Source: DATJBF01 sp035515475 (lineage in GTDB: Bacteria > Verrucomicrobiota > Verrucomicrobiia > Palsa-1439). From it: a stretch of 64,000 nt of DNA. The DNA is taken from assembly GCA_035515475.1 (NCBI GenBank), contig DATJBF010000048.1, forward strand, positions 33,362 through 97,361, in the 5' to 3' direction. The notes below the pieces were generated by a model. That model searched no databases. It was not told the origin of the DNA and saw only the letters and a list, made by a program, of their open reading frames with translations. Position 1 is the first letter of the stretch; every line of letters starts with the position of its first letter. Below are positions 45,126 through 53,198 of this stretch, one piece after another. A program made the position numbers and the translations under genes.

Positions 45126-45437
45126 TCAAGGCTTGCGGGCGCCAGGCTGACACTCGGGCTTGTCCTTGCCCAGCGGCTCTTTCTTGGCCGTAATGTTGGT
45201 GGCCGACGACACTTTATCGCGGTTTTCCGCGATCCAGCCCTTCCACTTCTCGGGAATGTCGCCTTCCACAAAGATGGCTTCCACGGGGCACACGGGCACG
45301 CACGCCGTGCAATCGATGCATTCGTCGGGATGAATGTACAATCGATCCTCGATCTCGTAGAAGCAATTGACCGGACATACTTCCACGCAATCGGTGTACT
45401 TGCATCCTACACAAGGTTCACACACAACGTGGGCCAT
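45126..45437 (-). CDS. fdxA: 7Fe ferredoxin (FdxA type)
   Basis: A 103-residue protein from ATG 45437, preceded by GAGGAGAG. Cysteines are arranged as CVGCKYTDCVEVCPVNCF and ECIDCTACVPVCPVEAIF, the pattern of one 3Fe-4S and one 4Fe-4S cluster. The C-terminal extension with EKWKGWIAENRDKV is typical of FdxA. It carries electrons in the cytoplasm; the partner is not encoded nearby. The much longer antisense frame to 46304 is a shadow of nth. Confidence 0.95.
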   Translation of the reverse strand: MAHVVCEPCVGCKYTDCVEVCPVNCFYEIEDRLYIHPDECIDCTACVPVCPVEAIFVEGDIPEKWKGWIAENRDKVSSATNITAKKEPLGKDKPECQPGARKP

Positions 45438-45505
45438 GATCGTTTCTCTCCTCTTGTTTCGTTGAAATGTCGGCGGTGAAACTGAACGCGTCCTTGGCGC
45501 TATGC

Positions 45506-45511
45506 TATACT
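45506..45511 (+). promoter_or_regulatory. -10 box of nth
   Basis: TATACT lies 7 bases before the GTG start at 45519. No ribosome binding site is present, so the transcript is probably leaderless. The -35 is weak (TGAACG at 17 bases). Confidence 0.5.
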
Positions 45512-45518
45512 GCGAACC

Positions 45519-46169
45519 GTGAGCGTTGCCAAGAGGAAATTGCGGGACCGCTGCCGCACCGTCCTGCGCCGACTCCGCGCCGCTTACCCCGACGCGCAGT
45601 GCGCGCTGCACCACCAGAACCCACTCCAGCTTCTCGTCGCCACCATTCTCAGCGCCCAGTGCACCGACGAACGCGTCAACCGGGTCACGCCCGCGCTGTT
45701 TCGGAAGTATCGCTCCGCAGCCGCCTTCGCCAACGCGCCCCCCGGCGAACTCGAAGCGATGATTCGTTCGACGGGGTTCTTCCGCAGCAAAGCCCGCGCG
45801 ATCCGGAACTGCTGCCGCGGCATCGTCGACAAACACCGCGGCCAAGTCCCCGAGACGCTCGATGAACTGGTCCAGCTTGACGGCGTCGGCCGCAAAACCG
45901 CCAATGTCGTCCTGGGCGTCGCCTACGGCAAAGCCGAGGGAATCGTCGTGGACACGCACGTCTCGCGGCTCTCGCAACGCCTGGGCCTGACCCGGCAAAC
46001 GATGCCCGAAAAGATCGAGGCCGATCTCATGCCAATTGTTCCCCGCCAGGATTGGATCGATTTCGCCCACCTCCTCATCTGGCACGGACGAAAACGGTGC
46101 ACCGCCCGCAAGCCCGAGTGCATCCAATGTGAGGTGGCCGAGTTGTGCCCGCGGATCGGAGTGAAGTAA
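45519..46169 (+). CDS. nth: Endonuclease III (DNA glycosylase/AP lyase)
   Basis: A 216-residue enzyme starting at a GTG. The helix-hairpin-helix is LDGVGRKTANVVLGVAYG with the catalytic Lys; the catalytic Asp is in IVVDTHVSRLSQRLGL. The C-terminal 4Fe-4S cluster ligands CTARKPECIQCEVAELCP have the canonical 6-2-5 spacing. It removes oxidised pyrimidines in base-excision repair. The early block LLVATILSAQCTDERVN is also standard. Peroxiredoxin follows on the same strand. Confidence 0.97.
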   Translation: MSVAKRKLRDRCRTVLRRLRAAYPDAQCALHHQNPLQLLVATILSAQCTDERVNRVTPALFRKYRSAAAFANAPPGELEAMIRSTGFFRSKARAIRNCCRGIVDKHRGQVPETLDELVQLDGVGRKTANVVLGVAYGKAEGIVVDTHVSRLSQRLGLTRQTMPEKIEADLMPIVPRQDWIDFAHLLIWHGRKRCTARKPECIQCEVAELCPRIGVK

Positions 46170-46230
46170 CGCCGAGTCGACGCGACCGGTGTCGCGTTGC
46201 CGGAGCCAATCGGCCCCGGGAGGAATTGAC

Positions 46231-46689
46231 ATGAGAACACTCAAAGAGGGCGATGCGGCACCCCCGTTCCTGGAACTGACCGGCAACAAGGGGTCCACAG
46301 TCATTCTGTACTTTTACCCGAAGGATTTCACCCCCGGGTGCACGACCGAAGCCTGCGATTTCCGGGACCTCTACGATAAGATCACGGAAGCCGAAGCGGT
46401 CGTCATCGGCGTCAGCCCGGATGCCCCGGAATCGCACGAAAAGTTCATCGCCGCGCACGGCCTACCCTACTCGCTGGTCGCGGACGGCGACCACGCGATT
46501 GCCGAGGCATACGGCGTCTGGAAAGAGAAATCGATGTACGGCCGGAAATACATGGGCATCGAACGCAGCACGTTCATCATCGGCCCCGACGGTCGGATCA
46601 AAAAAATCTTCCGCAAAGTCAAACCCGCCGGTCACGCCGAGGAAGTTCTGACGGCGATCGGCGGCGGGCATCCCCGAAGTGGCCGGTGA
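46231..46689 (+). CDS. bcp: Peroxiredoxin Q/Bcp
   Basis: A 152-residue thiol peroxidase from ATG 46231 with GGGAGGAATT upstream. The active site is FYPKDFTPGCTTEACDFRD, with the peroxidatic Cys and a resolving Cys five residues later, the atypical PrxQ arrangement. Other family parts are VVIGVSPDAPESHEKFIAAH and the GIERSTFIIGPDGRIKKIF strand pair. It reduces hydrogen peroxide and organic peroxides, recharged by thioredoxin. The upstream frame extension has no support. Confidence 0.96.
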   Translation: MRTLKEGDAAPPFLELTGNKGSTVILYFYPKDFTPGCTTEACDFRDLYDKITEAEAVVIGVSPDAPESHEKFIAAHGLPYSLVADGDHAIAEAYGVWKEKSMYGRKYMGIERSTFIIGPDGRIKKIFRKVKPAGHAEEVLTAIGGGHPRSGR

Positions 46690-46749
46690 CCGCCGCAGTC
46701 TGGTCCGATTTTTTCCCGCTCGGCGACGGGACCGGCGCCGGCGCAACGG

Positions 46750-48486
46750 CTACGAATGCCGATGCGTCTCCCGAATGAGACGGGCAAACATCTGCGCCTT
46801 CGCGAGGAACTGCCGGTCGTTATCCAATTCAGCCACGGTTTTTTCGAGTCGCGCGGACCAGTTGCTGGCGCCGACGGAACCGGGGACGTTGAAGCGCGTT
46901 TCCTGCGCGAATACGTCGGTGATCTGGAAGATCGCCAGCCATGAGTTCGACTGCAACACGCGGCGGCAATACGCCTCGTGGAGCTGGGGCGTAAAGTCGT
47001 GCGGGATGTTCTGGTCGTCGACGCCGCACCATTGGCAGAACCGCTGGAGCTCGAGCCAGGTGACGTGGGCGCGGTGATGATCTTCTTTGGCAATCGCATC
47101 CTGGTGGTCGCGCCACATGCGGCGCCACATCGCCGCCAGTGGATCGTGGTCGTGCGTCGCCGGCGTGCAGACGGAAAGACGCGGGTATTCGGCGCCGTTC
47201 ACATAGGTATAATCGGGATTGCGTTCCCAGTGGGGAACCTTGAAACCCGGGATGCCCAGCTTCAGCAGGTGCGGTCGCACGTACGGCGGCACGAGACCGA
47301 GGTCTTCGGCGACGACGGTCATATCTCCCGCGGCGGCCGTGATCGCGCGGAGGAGTTCGTCGCCGTGGCGGAGATTGCGTCTTTGTTGTTGCTCGGTCGT
47401 GTCGGGACCCGGAAAGAAACGCGGGAGCAAACCGCCGGTCTTCTTCGCCGTTTCGGCTTCGGTCAAGTTCAGGAATTCCCCGTTGCGTTGTGGCGGCCAC
47501 GGGAACGCGTAAATCCGGTAAAAACCCAGCACGTGATCGATGCGGAACAGATGGAAGGTCGTCCCGATCTGCCGGACTCGTTGCCGCCACCACGCGAAGT
47601 CGGTCTTGCGGTGCTCGTTCCAACGATACAGCGGCACGCCCCAATTCTGCCCCCATTTCTCGGTGAACAAATCCGGCTTAAACGTGGGCTCGGGCGGCGC
47701 CCCACCGCTCCAGTCGAGATCGAAAATCTCGCGATTGGCCCAAACATCGACGCTGCAACGGCTGACGCCGAACGGGATGTCGCCCATCAACGCCACCTTG
47801 TGGAGCGAGGCATAGGCCTTGAGCTTCGTCCATTGCTCAAACCCAATCCATTGAACGTACGCGAAGAACCGTTCCCGTCGCCCCCACGCTTCGCGTTGGT
47901 CCGCCGGCAACGTCGCCACCCACTTCCGCGCGCCGTCCGGCGTTTGCTGTTCGGCCGGCCAGCGTTCCCAGTTCGGCGAGCCGGCGTTGGCCTCCATGAG
48001 CGCGCGAAACAGCGTGTAATCCGCCAGCCAGTCGGCCTGGGACTTGAGAAACGACCGAAACCCGTCGGCGCGCTCGGTCTTCTTGTCCGCCTGTTTGGCC
48101 AGGAATGAATCGAAGGCCGTGTGGAGGAGCCGGTGTTTCAGTTCCTTGACCTTCGCATAGTGCACGGCACCGGCCCGCAAGTCCTTCAGCAACGACGCTG
48201 GTGCGTTCTCTCTGAACGCCGTCGCCGATAGATCGGAAATGTGTTCCGGCGAAACCGCAATGGTCGTCGGTTCCACCGCCATCGAACTGATCGCGTTGTA
48301 CGGCGAATTGTCCCCGCTCGTCTCGTTAATCGGTAACACTTGCAGGATCCCGATTCCGTGCGCGTGACACCAGTCGATCATCTGTCTCACGCCGTCGGTG
48401 TCGCCGACGCCGAGATCGTCTTCCGTGCGGATCGCGAAAACCGGACACAGAATGCCCGCCAGTTTCTTGTCAGGAGAAAGTTTCAC
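46750..48486 (-). CDS. malQ: 4-alpha-glucanotransferase (amylomaltase, GH77)
   Basis: A 578-residue enzyme taken from a GTG at 48486 (VKLSPDKKLAGILCPVFAIR). GH77 landmarks: IRTEDDLGVGDTDGVRQMID, LQVLPINETSGDNSPYNAIS, FRIDHVLGFYRIYAFP (nucleophile Asp), MTVVAEDLGLVPPYVR (acid/base Glu) and CTPATHDHDPLAAMW (third Asp). It moves glucan chains between maltodextrins and supports glycogen or maltose metabolism in the cytoplasm. The frame stays open to 48675, but that part lacks family features and would cross the promoter. No other maltose gene is adjacent. Confidence 0.94.
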   Translation of the reverse strand: MKLSPDKKLAGILCPVFAIRTEDDLGVGDTDGVRQMIDWCHAHGIGILQVLPINETSGDNSPYNAISSMAVEPTTIAVSPEHISDLSATAFRENAPASLLKDLRAGAVHYAKVKELKHRLLHTAFDSFLAKQADKKTERADGFRSFLKSQADWLADYTLFRALMEANAGSPNWERWPAEQQTPDGARKWVATLPADQREAWGRRERFFAYVQWIGFEQWTKLKAYASLHKVALMGDIPFGVSRCSVDVWANREIFDLDWSGGAPPEPTFKPDLFTEKWGQNWGVPLYRWNEHRKTDFAWWRQRVRQIGTTFHLFRIDHVLGFYRIYAFPWPPQRNGEFLNLTEAETAKKTGGLLPRFFPGPDTTEQQQRRNLRHGDELLRAITAAAGDMTVVAEDLGLVPPYVRPHLLKLGIPGFKVPHWERNPDYTYVNGAEYPRLSVCTPATHDHDPLAAMWRRMWRDHQDAIAKEDHHRAHVTWLELQRFCQWCGVDDQNIPHDFTPQLHEAYCRRVLQSNSWLAIFQITDVFAQETRFNVPGSVGASNWSARLEKTVAELDNDRQFLAKAQMFARLIRETHRHS

Positions 48487-48493
48487 GGCGGGT

Positions 48494-48523
48494 GTTGTAG
48501 AGGAAGCCGCGCACCGCTGACAA
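48494..48523 (-). promoter_or_regulatory. Promoter of malQ, near-leaderless
   Basis: On the minus strand TTGTCA (48523-48518), an 18-base spacer and TACAAC (48499-48494), followed 7 bases later by the GTG at 48486. This supports the chosen start. Confidence 0.45.
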
Positions 48524-48655
48524 GGCTTTAGTCGCGCGGACGACAAAAATCTGTTCGGCGAGGCCTGCCCGGACATCGCGGACGAGCGGGGAAACTTCGA
48601 CCGAAACCAGGGCGCGGAACCCGTAGACGGGGCCTGACGAAACCCGCGCCCGCCG

Positions 48656-49825
48656 CTACGACGGGCGCCCCGCACTCACTTTGACGCCGAAGGGCCGCAG
48701 GAACCGGCCGCGCCGGTCGAGTTCCTCATTTCGTTTCGCTACGAGCGACCGGCGCAGACGGGAAAATTCTTCGTTGGTTTGATCAGAAAGACAACGCCTG
48801 GCCAGAAGAGCTTCTTCTTGCGCGTCGGTCGCGGCAATCCGCAGTGCGTGATTCTCGACCGCCAACTGCTCCACCTGGGCGTGCAATTCGCTGATCCGGT
48901 CCCATTCCGTCCGGGCCTCGGTCAGCGCCGCCTGTAATCGCCCCAACTCTCCCGCGCGTCCGGACGGATCGGATTCCAACGCGCGACCCAGTTCTTCGGC
49001 GATCGCGTCCAACCGGGTGGGTCGCCGGGCCCTTGCCAATTCTTCGCGCAGTTGCTGGGTCGCCACCTGCGCGGCGGCCAACTCGGCCTCCAGGCGCCGC
49101 ACCTGTCTTTGAGATTCTTCCAGTTCCGAAATCTTCGCCTGCAACTCGCCACCTCGGTCCGCCAACGGGCCTGTCCCCCGGGAGATGGCCGTAATCCGTC
49201 CCACCACTCCCGTCGGTTGCGGGGACGACTCCGCCGACGACTTCGTCGGCCCGGTCTCCACGGGTTCGCGGGACGGCTGCGTCCCGCCGGCGATCCGGTC
49301 AAATTCCTGCGTCAGCACGGCGATGCGCCGTTGGAATTCGACGCTCGATCTCTCGGCTTCGGCTCGGGCCTGCGTCAATTCGGCGGCGGTACGCTCCGCC
49401 AACGCGCGGGCGTCATCCGCTTCTTGTTGCGCCGCCGCAAGCTGACGGTGAACGACAACGAGTTCGTCAAGCAGCGGAGGAGCCGTCGCGGAGGCAGGGC
49501 CGGGCGACGGCATACCGGTCGCCTCGTAGCTCATCTCGACCTCGCCGATGCGAATCCGATCACCCGGTTTCAACGCGGCTTCTTCCGTGGGCAGGCCATT
49601 TAGGAGTGTGCCGACGCGGGGACTCAGATTGCGCAGGGTATACTCGCCGTTGGTGCGCACCAGAACCGCATGATGACCAGCGACCCGCTTGCCCTTCAGG
49701 CAAATCCCATTGTCGCTTTCACGCCCCGCTTTGACCCGCGATTTCGTCAGGACAAACGACGTGCCTTTCGTCCTGCCCGACAAGACGACAAGCCTGCGCC
49801 CCACCATATTTCTTGGACCGCCCAT
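48656..49825 (-). CDS. FHA-domain protein with long coiled coil
   Basis: A 389-residue protein. Residues about 8-105 form an FHA domain: LVVLSGRTKGTSFVLTKSRV, AGRESDNGICL, KGKRVAGHHAVLVRTNGEYT and NLSPRVGTLLNG. The usual phospho-threonine gripping Ser of the SxxH motif is Ala here (VAGHH), so binding may be altered. Residues about 115-365 are an Ala/Glu/Arg-rich coiled coil. No membrane segment is present. It lies 95 bases downstream of serA and could be cotranscribed. It probably acts as a phosphorylation-dependent scaffold, but no kinase is nearby. ATG 49807 is an alternative start. Confidence 0.8.
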   Translation of the reverse strand: MGGPRNMVGRRLVVLSGRTKGTSFVLTKSRVKAGRESDNGICLKGKRVAGHHAVLVRTNGEYTLRNLSPRVGTLLNGLPTEEAALKPGDRIRIGEVEMSYEATGMPSPGPASATAPPLLDELVVVHRQLAAAQQEADDARALAERTAAELTQARAEAERSSVEFQRRIAVLTQEFDRIAGGTQPSREPVETGPTKSSAESSPQPTGVVGRITAISRGTGPLADRGGELQAKISELEESQRQVRRLEAELAAAQVATQQLREELARARRPTRLDAIAEELGRALESDPSGRAGELGRLQAALTEARTEWDRISELHAQVEQLAVENHALRIAATDAQEEALLARRCLSDQTNEEFSRLRRSLVAKRNEELDRRGRFLRPFGVKVSAGRPS

Positions 49826-49920
49826 TGCGCACCGTCACCCACCCGCTAGCCTAGTATATTGGCGGGTTACAGGGAGATTGTCAAATCAAAACAGGCGACT
49901 TGGCGGAGAGCCCGCCGGCC

Positions 49921-51513
49921 TCACAATTTCGCTATTCTTACGTCCAGAATGTCCTGGTCCTTCTTGATCTCGGCGAGAACGGCTTCGGACGGGGCACTAT
50001 CGAGATTCAGGACGGTGAGCGCCTGGCCACCGGCCTTGTCGCGGCCGAGCGACATGCTGGCGATGTTGATCCCGTGCCGACCCATGATGGTCCCGATCCA
50101 GCCGACGACGCCGGGCCGATCCTTGTTGCTCATGATGAAGAGCACACCGTGGGGCACGGCTTCGACCGGCTTGTCATTGATGCGGACGATGCGCGGATTG
50201 TTGACCGAACCGTAGAAGGTGCCGGAGAGGCTGGCCCCTTGACCGTCGGTGGACGCCCGGACGTTCACCAACTCCGCATAATCGATCGGCTCGTTGCTTT
50301 TTACTTCGTCGACGTGGATGCCGAGTTGCTGCGCGATCATTGGCGCGTTCACGTAATTCACGTCGCCGCCCTCGGCGCTTTCGAGGAACCCTTTCAACAC
50401 GGCACGGCTGATCGGGCTGCTTTCCAATTCGCCCGCCTTGCCGCAAAACTCGATCGTGATCCGCTCGACACGCGGCGGCGCGAGCTGCGCCAGCAACCGT
50501 CCCATCTTTTCGCCAAACGTAAGATACGGCTGCAGCACCGCGAGCACCTTGGCGTCGATGGACGGCATGTTGACGGCGTTCCGGATCGTGCCGCCCGTGA
50601 GCGCCTCGGCAATTTGCTCGGCGATCTCCGTACCGACGGATTCCTGCGCCTCGTGCGTCGAGGCGCCCAAATGCGGCGTCATCACCACCGCGTCCAGCTC
50701 GCGCAACGGCGAATCGGCCGGCGGCTCCTTCTCATACACATCCAGCGCCGCCCCCGCCACGTGACCCGACCGGATGGCGTCGTACAGATCCTTCTCGTTG
50801 ATGACGCCGCCACGAGCGCAGTTGATGAGCCGGACGCCCTTCTTCATCTTGGCGATGGCGGCTTGGTTGATCATCCCGCGCGTTTGCTCGGTGATCGGCA
50901 CGTGAACGGTAATGAAATCGGCCCGCGCGTACATCTCGTCCAACTCGACGACTTCCACCTGCAACGCTTTCGCGCGGCTCATGCTCAGGAACGGATCATG
51001 AGCCAGCACGCGCATGCCGAAGGCGATTGCCCGACGCGCCACTTCGCCGCCAATGCGCCCCATGCCAATGATCCCGAGCGTCTTGCTGTACAACTCGACC
51101 CCTTCGTAAGATTTGCGGTCCCACTTCCCCGCCTTCACCGAGGCGTGGGCCTGCGGGATCTTACGCGCCAACGCCATCATCATCGAAAACGTGTGTTCGG
51201 CCGTGGAAATCGTGTTCCCGCCCGGCGTGTTCATCACGATGATGCCCCGACGCGTGGCGGCGTCCACATCCACGTTGTCAACGCCCACGCCCGCCCGGCC
51301 GATGACGCGAAGCTTCTTGGCCGCGTCGATGACTTTCCGCGTCACCTTGGTCTGGCTCCGGACCACCAGCGCATCGTACTCGCCGATGATCTCGCAGAGT
51401 TGGTCCTCCTTGAGGCCAATGTTCTTGTCCGCCTGGAACGCGGGATTGCTTTGGAGCAATTGGACGCCACGCTCGGAAATCGGGTCAGAAATCAGGATTT
51501 TCATCGTTGTCAT
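49921..51513 (-). CDS. serA: D-3-phosphoglycerate dehydrogenase
   Basis: A 530-residue enzyme of the long SerA type, first step of serine synthesis, oxidising 3-phosphoglycerate with NAD. Blocks: VVRSQTKVTRKVIDAA, RAGVGVDNVDVDAATRRGII, the NAD site LGIIGMGRIGGEVARRAIAF, catalytic Arg in NCARGGVINEKDLYDA, and the His in VMTPHLGASTHEAQESV. The C-terminal third has the intervening domain and an ACT domain (NKDRPGVVGWIGTIMGRHGI) that binds serine for feedback. The ATG at 51513 is preceded by GGAGAG. It is divergent from glutaredoxin. Confidence 0.97.
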   Translation of the reverse strand: MTTMKILISDPISERGVQLLQSNPAFQADKNIGLKEDQLCEIIGEYDALVVRSQTKVTRKVIDAAKKLRVIGRAGVGVDNVDVDAATRRGIIVMNTPGGNTISTAEHTFSMMMALARKIPQAHASVKAGKWDRKSYEGVELYSKTLGIIGMGRIGGEVARRAIAFGMRVLAHDPFLSMSRAKALQVEVVELDEMYARADFITVHVPITEQTRGMINQAAIAKMKKGVRLINCARGGVINEKDLYDAIRSGHVAGAALDVYEKEPPADSPLRELDAVVMTPHLGASTHEAQESVGTEIAEQIAEALTGGTIRNAVNMPSIDAKVLAVLQPYLTFGEKMGRLLAQLAPPRVERITIEFCGKAGELESSPISRAVLKGFLESAEGGDVNYVNAPMIAQQLGIHVDEVKSNEPIDYAELVNVRASTDGQGASLSGTFYGSVNNPRIVRINDKPVEAVPHGVLFIMSNKDRPGVVGWIGTIMGRHGINIASMSLGRDKAGGQALTVLNLDSAPSEAVLAEIKKDQDILDVRIAKL

Positions 51514-51582
51514 GCGAAACTCTCCGGCTCAATGCGGCATCTAATTTGCGGTGTCATGTTCTGTTTCACAAGAAAAAAGGCC

Positions 51583-51825
51583 ATGCGACAAGTGAAGCTT
51601 TACTCGCGCCAGTTGTGCGGCTGGTGCCTCGACGCGAAAGAGTACCTGCAAACACACGGCATCCCGTTCGAGGAGGTCGACGTGGGACAAAATCCCGCAG
51701 CGTACGAAGAAATGAAACGGCTCTCGGGCCAGCATTGCGTCCCCACCATTCTCGTGGATGGCCGGGTGCTGGCCAATTTCGACATCGACCAGCTCAAGAA
51801 ATTCCTTGCCAACCTGAACCGGTGA
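51583..51825 (+). CDS. Glutaredoxin-like redox protein
   Basis: An 80-residue thioredoxin-fold protein from ATG 51583 (MRQVKLYSRQLCGWCLDAKE), with ATG 51556 as an alternative. The active site is CGWC, unlike the usual CPYC. The cis-Pro and GSH-binding features are in QHCVPTILVDGRVLANFDID. It probably reduces protein disulfides or mixed disulfides with glutathione or another thiol. The large frame that extends it upstream to 49900 is antisense to serA and not real. Confidence 0.88.
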   Translation: MRQVKLYSRQLCGWCLDAKEYLQTHGIPFEEVDVGQNPAAYEEMKRLSGQHCVPTILVDGRVLANFDIDQLKKFLANLNR

Positions 51826-51929
51826 TTCGTCCGTCGCTGTCCACCGCACCCGGATCCAATCCAACCTTTCCCAAGGACACATCGTTCCTCGGAAAGATGA
51901 AGTTCCTGTCTGCACTGTCACCAATTCCC

Positions 51930-52391
51930 TCAGGTGAAACGTCCCGCCGCCCACAGAATCACCTGCGTCGCCGCGCGGGCGTAGACTGCGGCCAGCACAT
52001 CGTCCAACACGATGCCCAGTCCCCCGGTCAAGGCTTGGGCCTGTCGCACCGGCCAAGGCTTCCAGACGTCGAACAGCCGGAACAGCCCGAACGCCAACGC
52101 GATGTTCCACCACACCATCCCGACCCCGGCCAACGCGAGCGGCATGGCCGCAATCTCGTCGATGACCACGCACGCCGGATCGGGTCGGCGCCACGCTTCG
52201 GCGGCTTCGCCCGCGCACCAGACCGCGAACGCCAGTACCACCACGAACACGAGCCAATAAATCCAAGGGCTGCCGCGCGCCAGCAGCCACCAGTAACCGA
52301 TGCCGACCAGAGAACCGGCCGTGCCGGGGGCCATGGGCACGTAGCCGGCGCCGCACCCGGACGCGAGGAATTTGACGAGTCGCTCACGCAT
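51930..52391 (-). CDS. pgpA: Phosphatidylglycerophosphatase A
   Basis: A 153-residue membrane protein from ATG 52391 (MRERLVKFLASGCGAGYVPM). Family blocks: GYVPMAPGTAGSLVGI, CVVIDEIAAMPLAL and LFRLFDVWKPWPVRQAQAL, then GGLGIVLDDVLAAVYA. It removes phosphate from phosphatidylglycerol phosphate at the inner membrane. Its start overlaps the end of pgsA by eight bases, so the two consecutive steps of phosphatidylglycerol synthesis are coupled. Confidence 0.95.
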   Translation of the reverse strand: MRERLVKFLASGCGAGYVPMAPGTAGSLVGIGYWWLLARGSPWIYWLVFVVVLAFAVWCAGEAAEAWRRPDPACVVIDEIAAMPLALAGVGMVWWNIALAFGLFRLFDVWKPWPVRQAQALTGGLGIVLDDVLAAVYARAATQVILWAAGRFT

Positions 52392-53010
52392 CACGGAGGA
52401 TGTGTTCCCCGTTCTTGTACATAAACGTCACGCCCGATAACACGGTCAGCGCCACCGTGATGAGCATCAACACGAACGTCGCCTGTGAAAACGCCGCATT
52501 GAATCGGTCGTAATTCATGCCGAAGCAATTCCAGTCCTCGCGGGCAGCCAAGCCGAACAAAATCAGAATGATGGCCACCATCTGCGAAGCAGTCTTGTGC
52601 TTGCCCAGCTGCTCGGCCCGCAATACCACGCCCTTCTGCGCCACAATCAGCCGCAGCCCGGTCACCAAGAAATCGCGCGCCACAATGACCAATACCATCC
52701 ACGCCTGCACCAGGGGCACGCCGACCCGGTCGCTCGGTTGCTCCACGAAACACACGAACGCCGCCGTGGTCAAAATCTTGTCGGCCAAGGGATCAAGCAA
52801 CATCCCGAAACTCGTCTCCAACCGGTGGCGACGCGCATACCATCCGTCCCACCAATCCGTCAGGCTCGCCACGATAAAGATGATCAGCGCCGTCGTTTTC
52901 CCAAACGAGAAATGCGACCGGACCCAGCCCCCGGGCGGCAGCAGCAAGGCCATGACGAAGAACACGGTCAGGGCGATGCGGCCAATTGTCAGCCGGTTGG
53001 GCAGGTTCAT
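52384..53010 (-). CDS. pgsA: CDP-diacylglycerol-glycerol-3-phosphate phosphatidyltransferase
   Basis: A 208-residue inner-membrane enzyme. The CDP-alcohol phosphotransferase motif is complete: DGWYARRHRLETSFGMLLDP followed by LAD, fitting DGxxAR...G...D...D. The N-terminus MNLPNRLTIGRIALTVFFVM is typical of PgsA. It makes phosphatidylglycerol phosphate, the substrate of PgpA encoded next. The gene is divergent from the nusA operon. Confidence 0.95.
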   Translation of the reverse strand: MNLPNRLTIGRIALTVFFVMALLLPPGGWVRSHFSFGKTTALIIFIVASLTDWWDGWYARRHRLETSFGMLLDPLADKILTTAAFVCFVEQPSDRVGVPLVQAWMVLVIVARDFLVTGLRLIVAQKGVVLRAEQLGKHKTASQMVAIILILFGLAAREDWNCFGMNYDRFNAAFSQATFVLMLITVALTVLSGVTFMYKNGEHILRDA

Positions 53011-53076
53011 TGCCGGCGGATTCTAAACGGGCGTTGCCCCGCAAAACAAGCCCCTTGCGTCAATCCGGATAAGGGC

Positions 53077-53105
53077 TTGACCCGTGTGCTGCGTTCCCCT
53101 ATACT
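53077..53105 (+). promoter_or_regulatory. Strong promoter of the nusA-infB operon
   Basis: TTGACC (53077-53082), a 17-base spacer and TATACT (53100-53105), close to consensus. The predicted start near 53112 leaves an about 87-base leader before nusA that contains a terminator-like hairpin. Confidence 0.8.
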
Positions 53106-53131
53106 TTTCCCAGATTTTGCGGCATGGAACC

Positions 53132-53156
53132 AGTGGGTCGAAAAACCCACTTTTTT
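53132..53156 (+). terminator. Terminator-like hairpin in the nusA leader (possible attenuator)
   Basis: AGTGGGT (53132-53138), loop CGAAAA, ACCCACT (53145-53151) followed by an unbroken run of T to 53156. This has the form of an intrinsic terminator, 43 bases before the nusA start codon and about 20 bases after the predicted transcription start. Confidence 0.75.
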
Positions 53157-53198
53157 GTTCCCCGAATGGGTTGTGCCGCAGTAAGATGTATCACGCGT

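Noticed and set aside
45438..46304. Long minus-strand extension of the ferredoxin frame
   Set aside because: It is antisense to nth and peroxiredoxin; the ferredoxin has its own ATG and ribosome binding site at 45437.
49900..51582. Long plus-strand frame leading into the glutaredoxin gene
   Set aside because: This part is antisense to serA; only the last 80 codons form a real protein.
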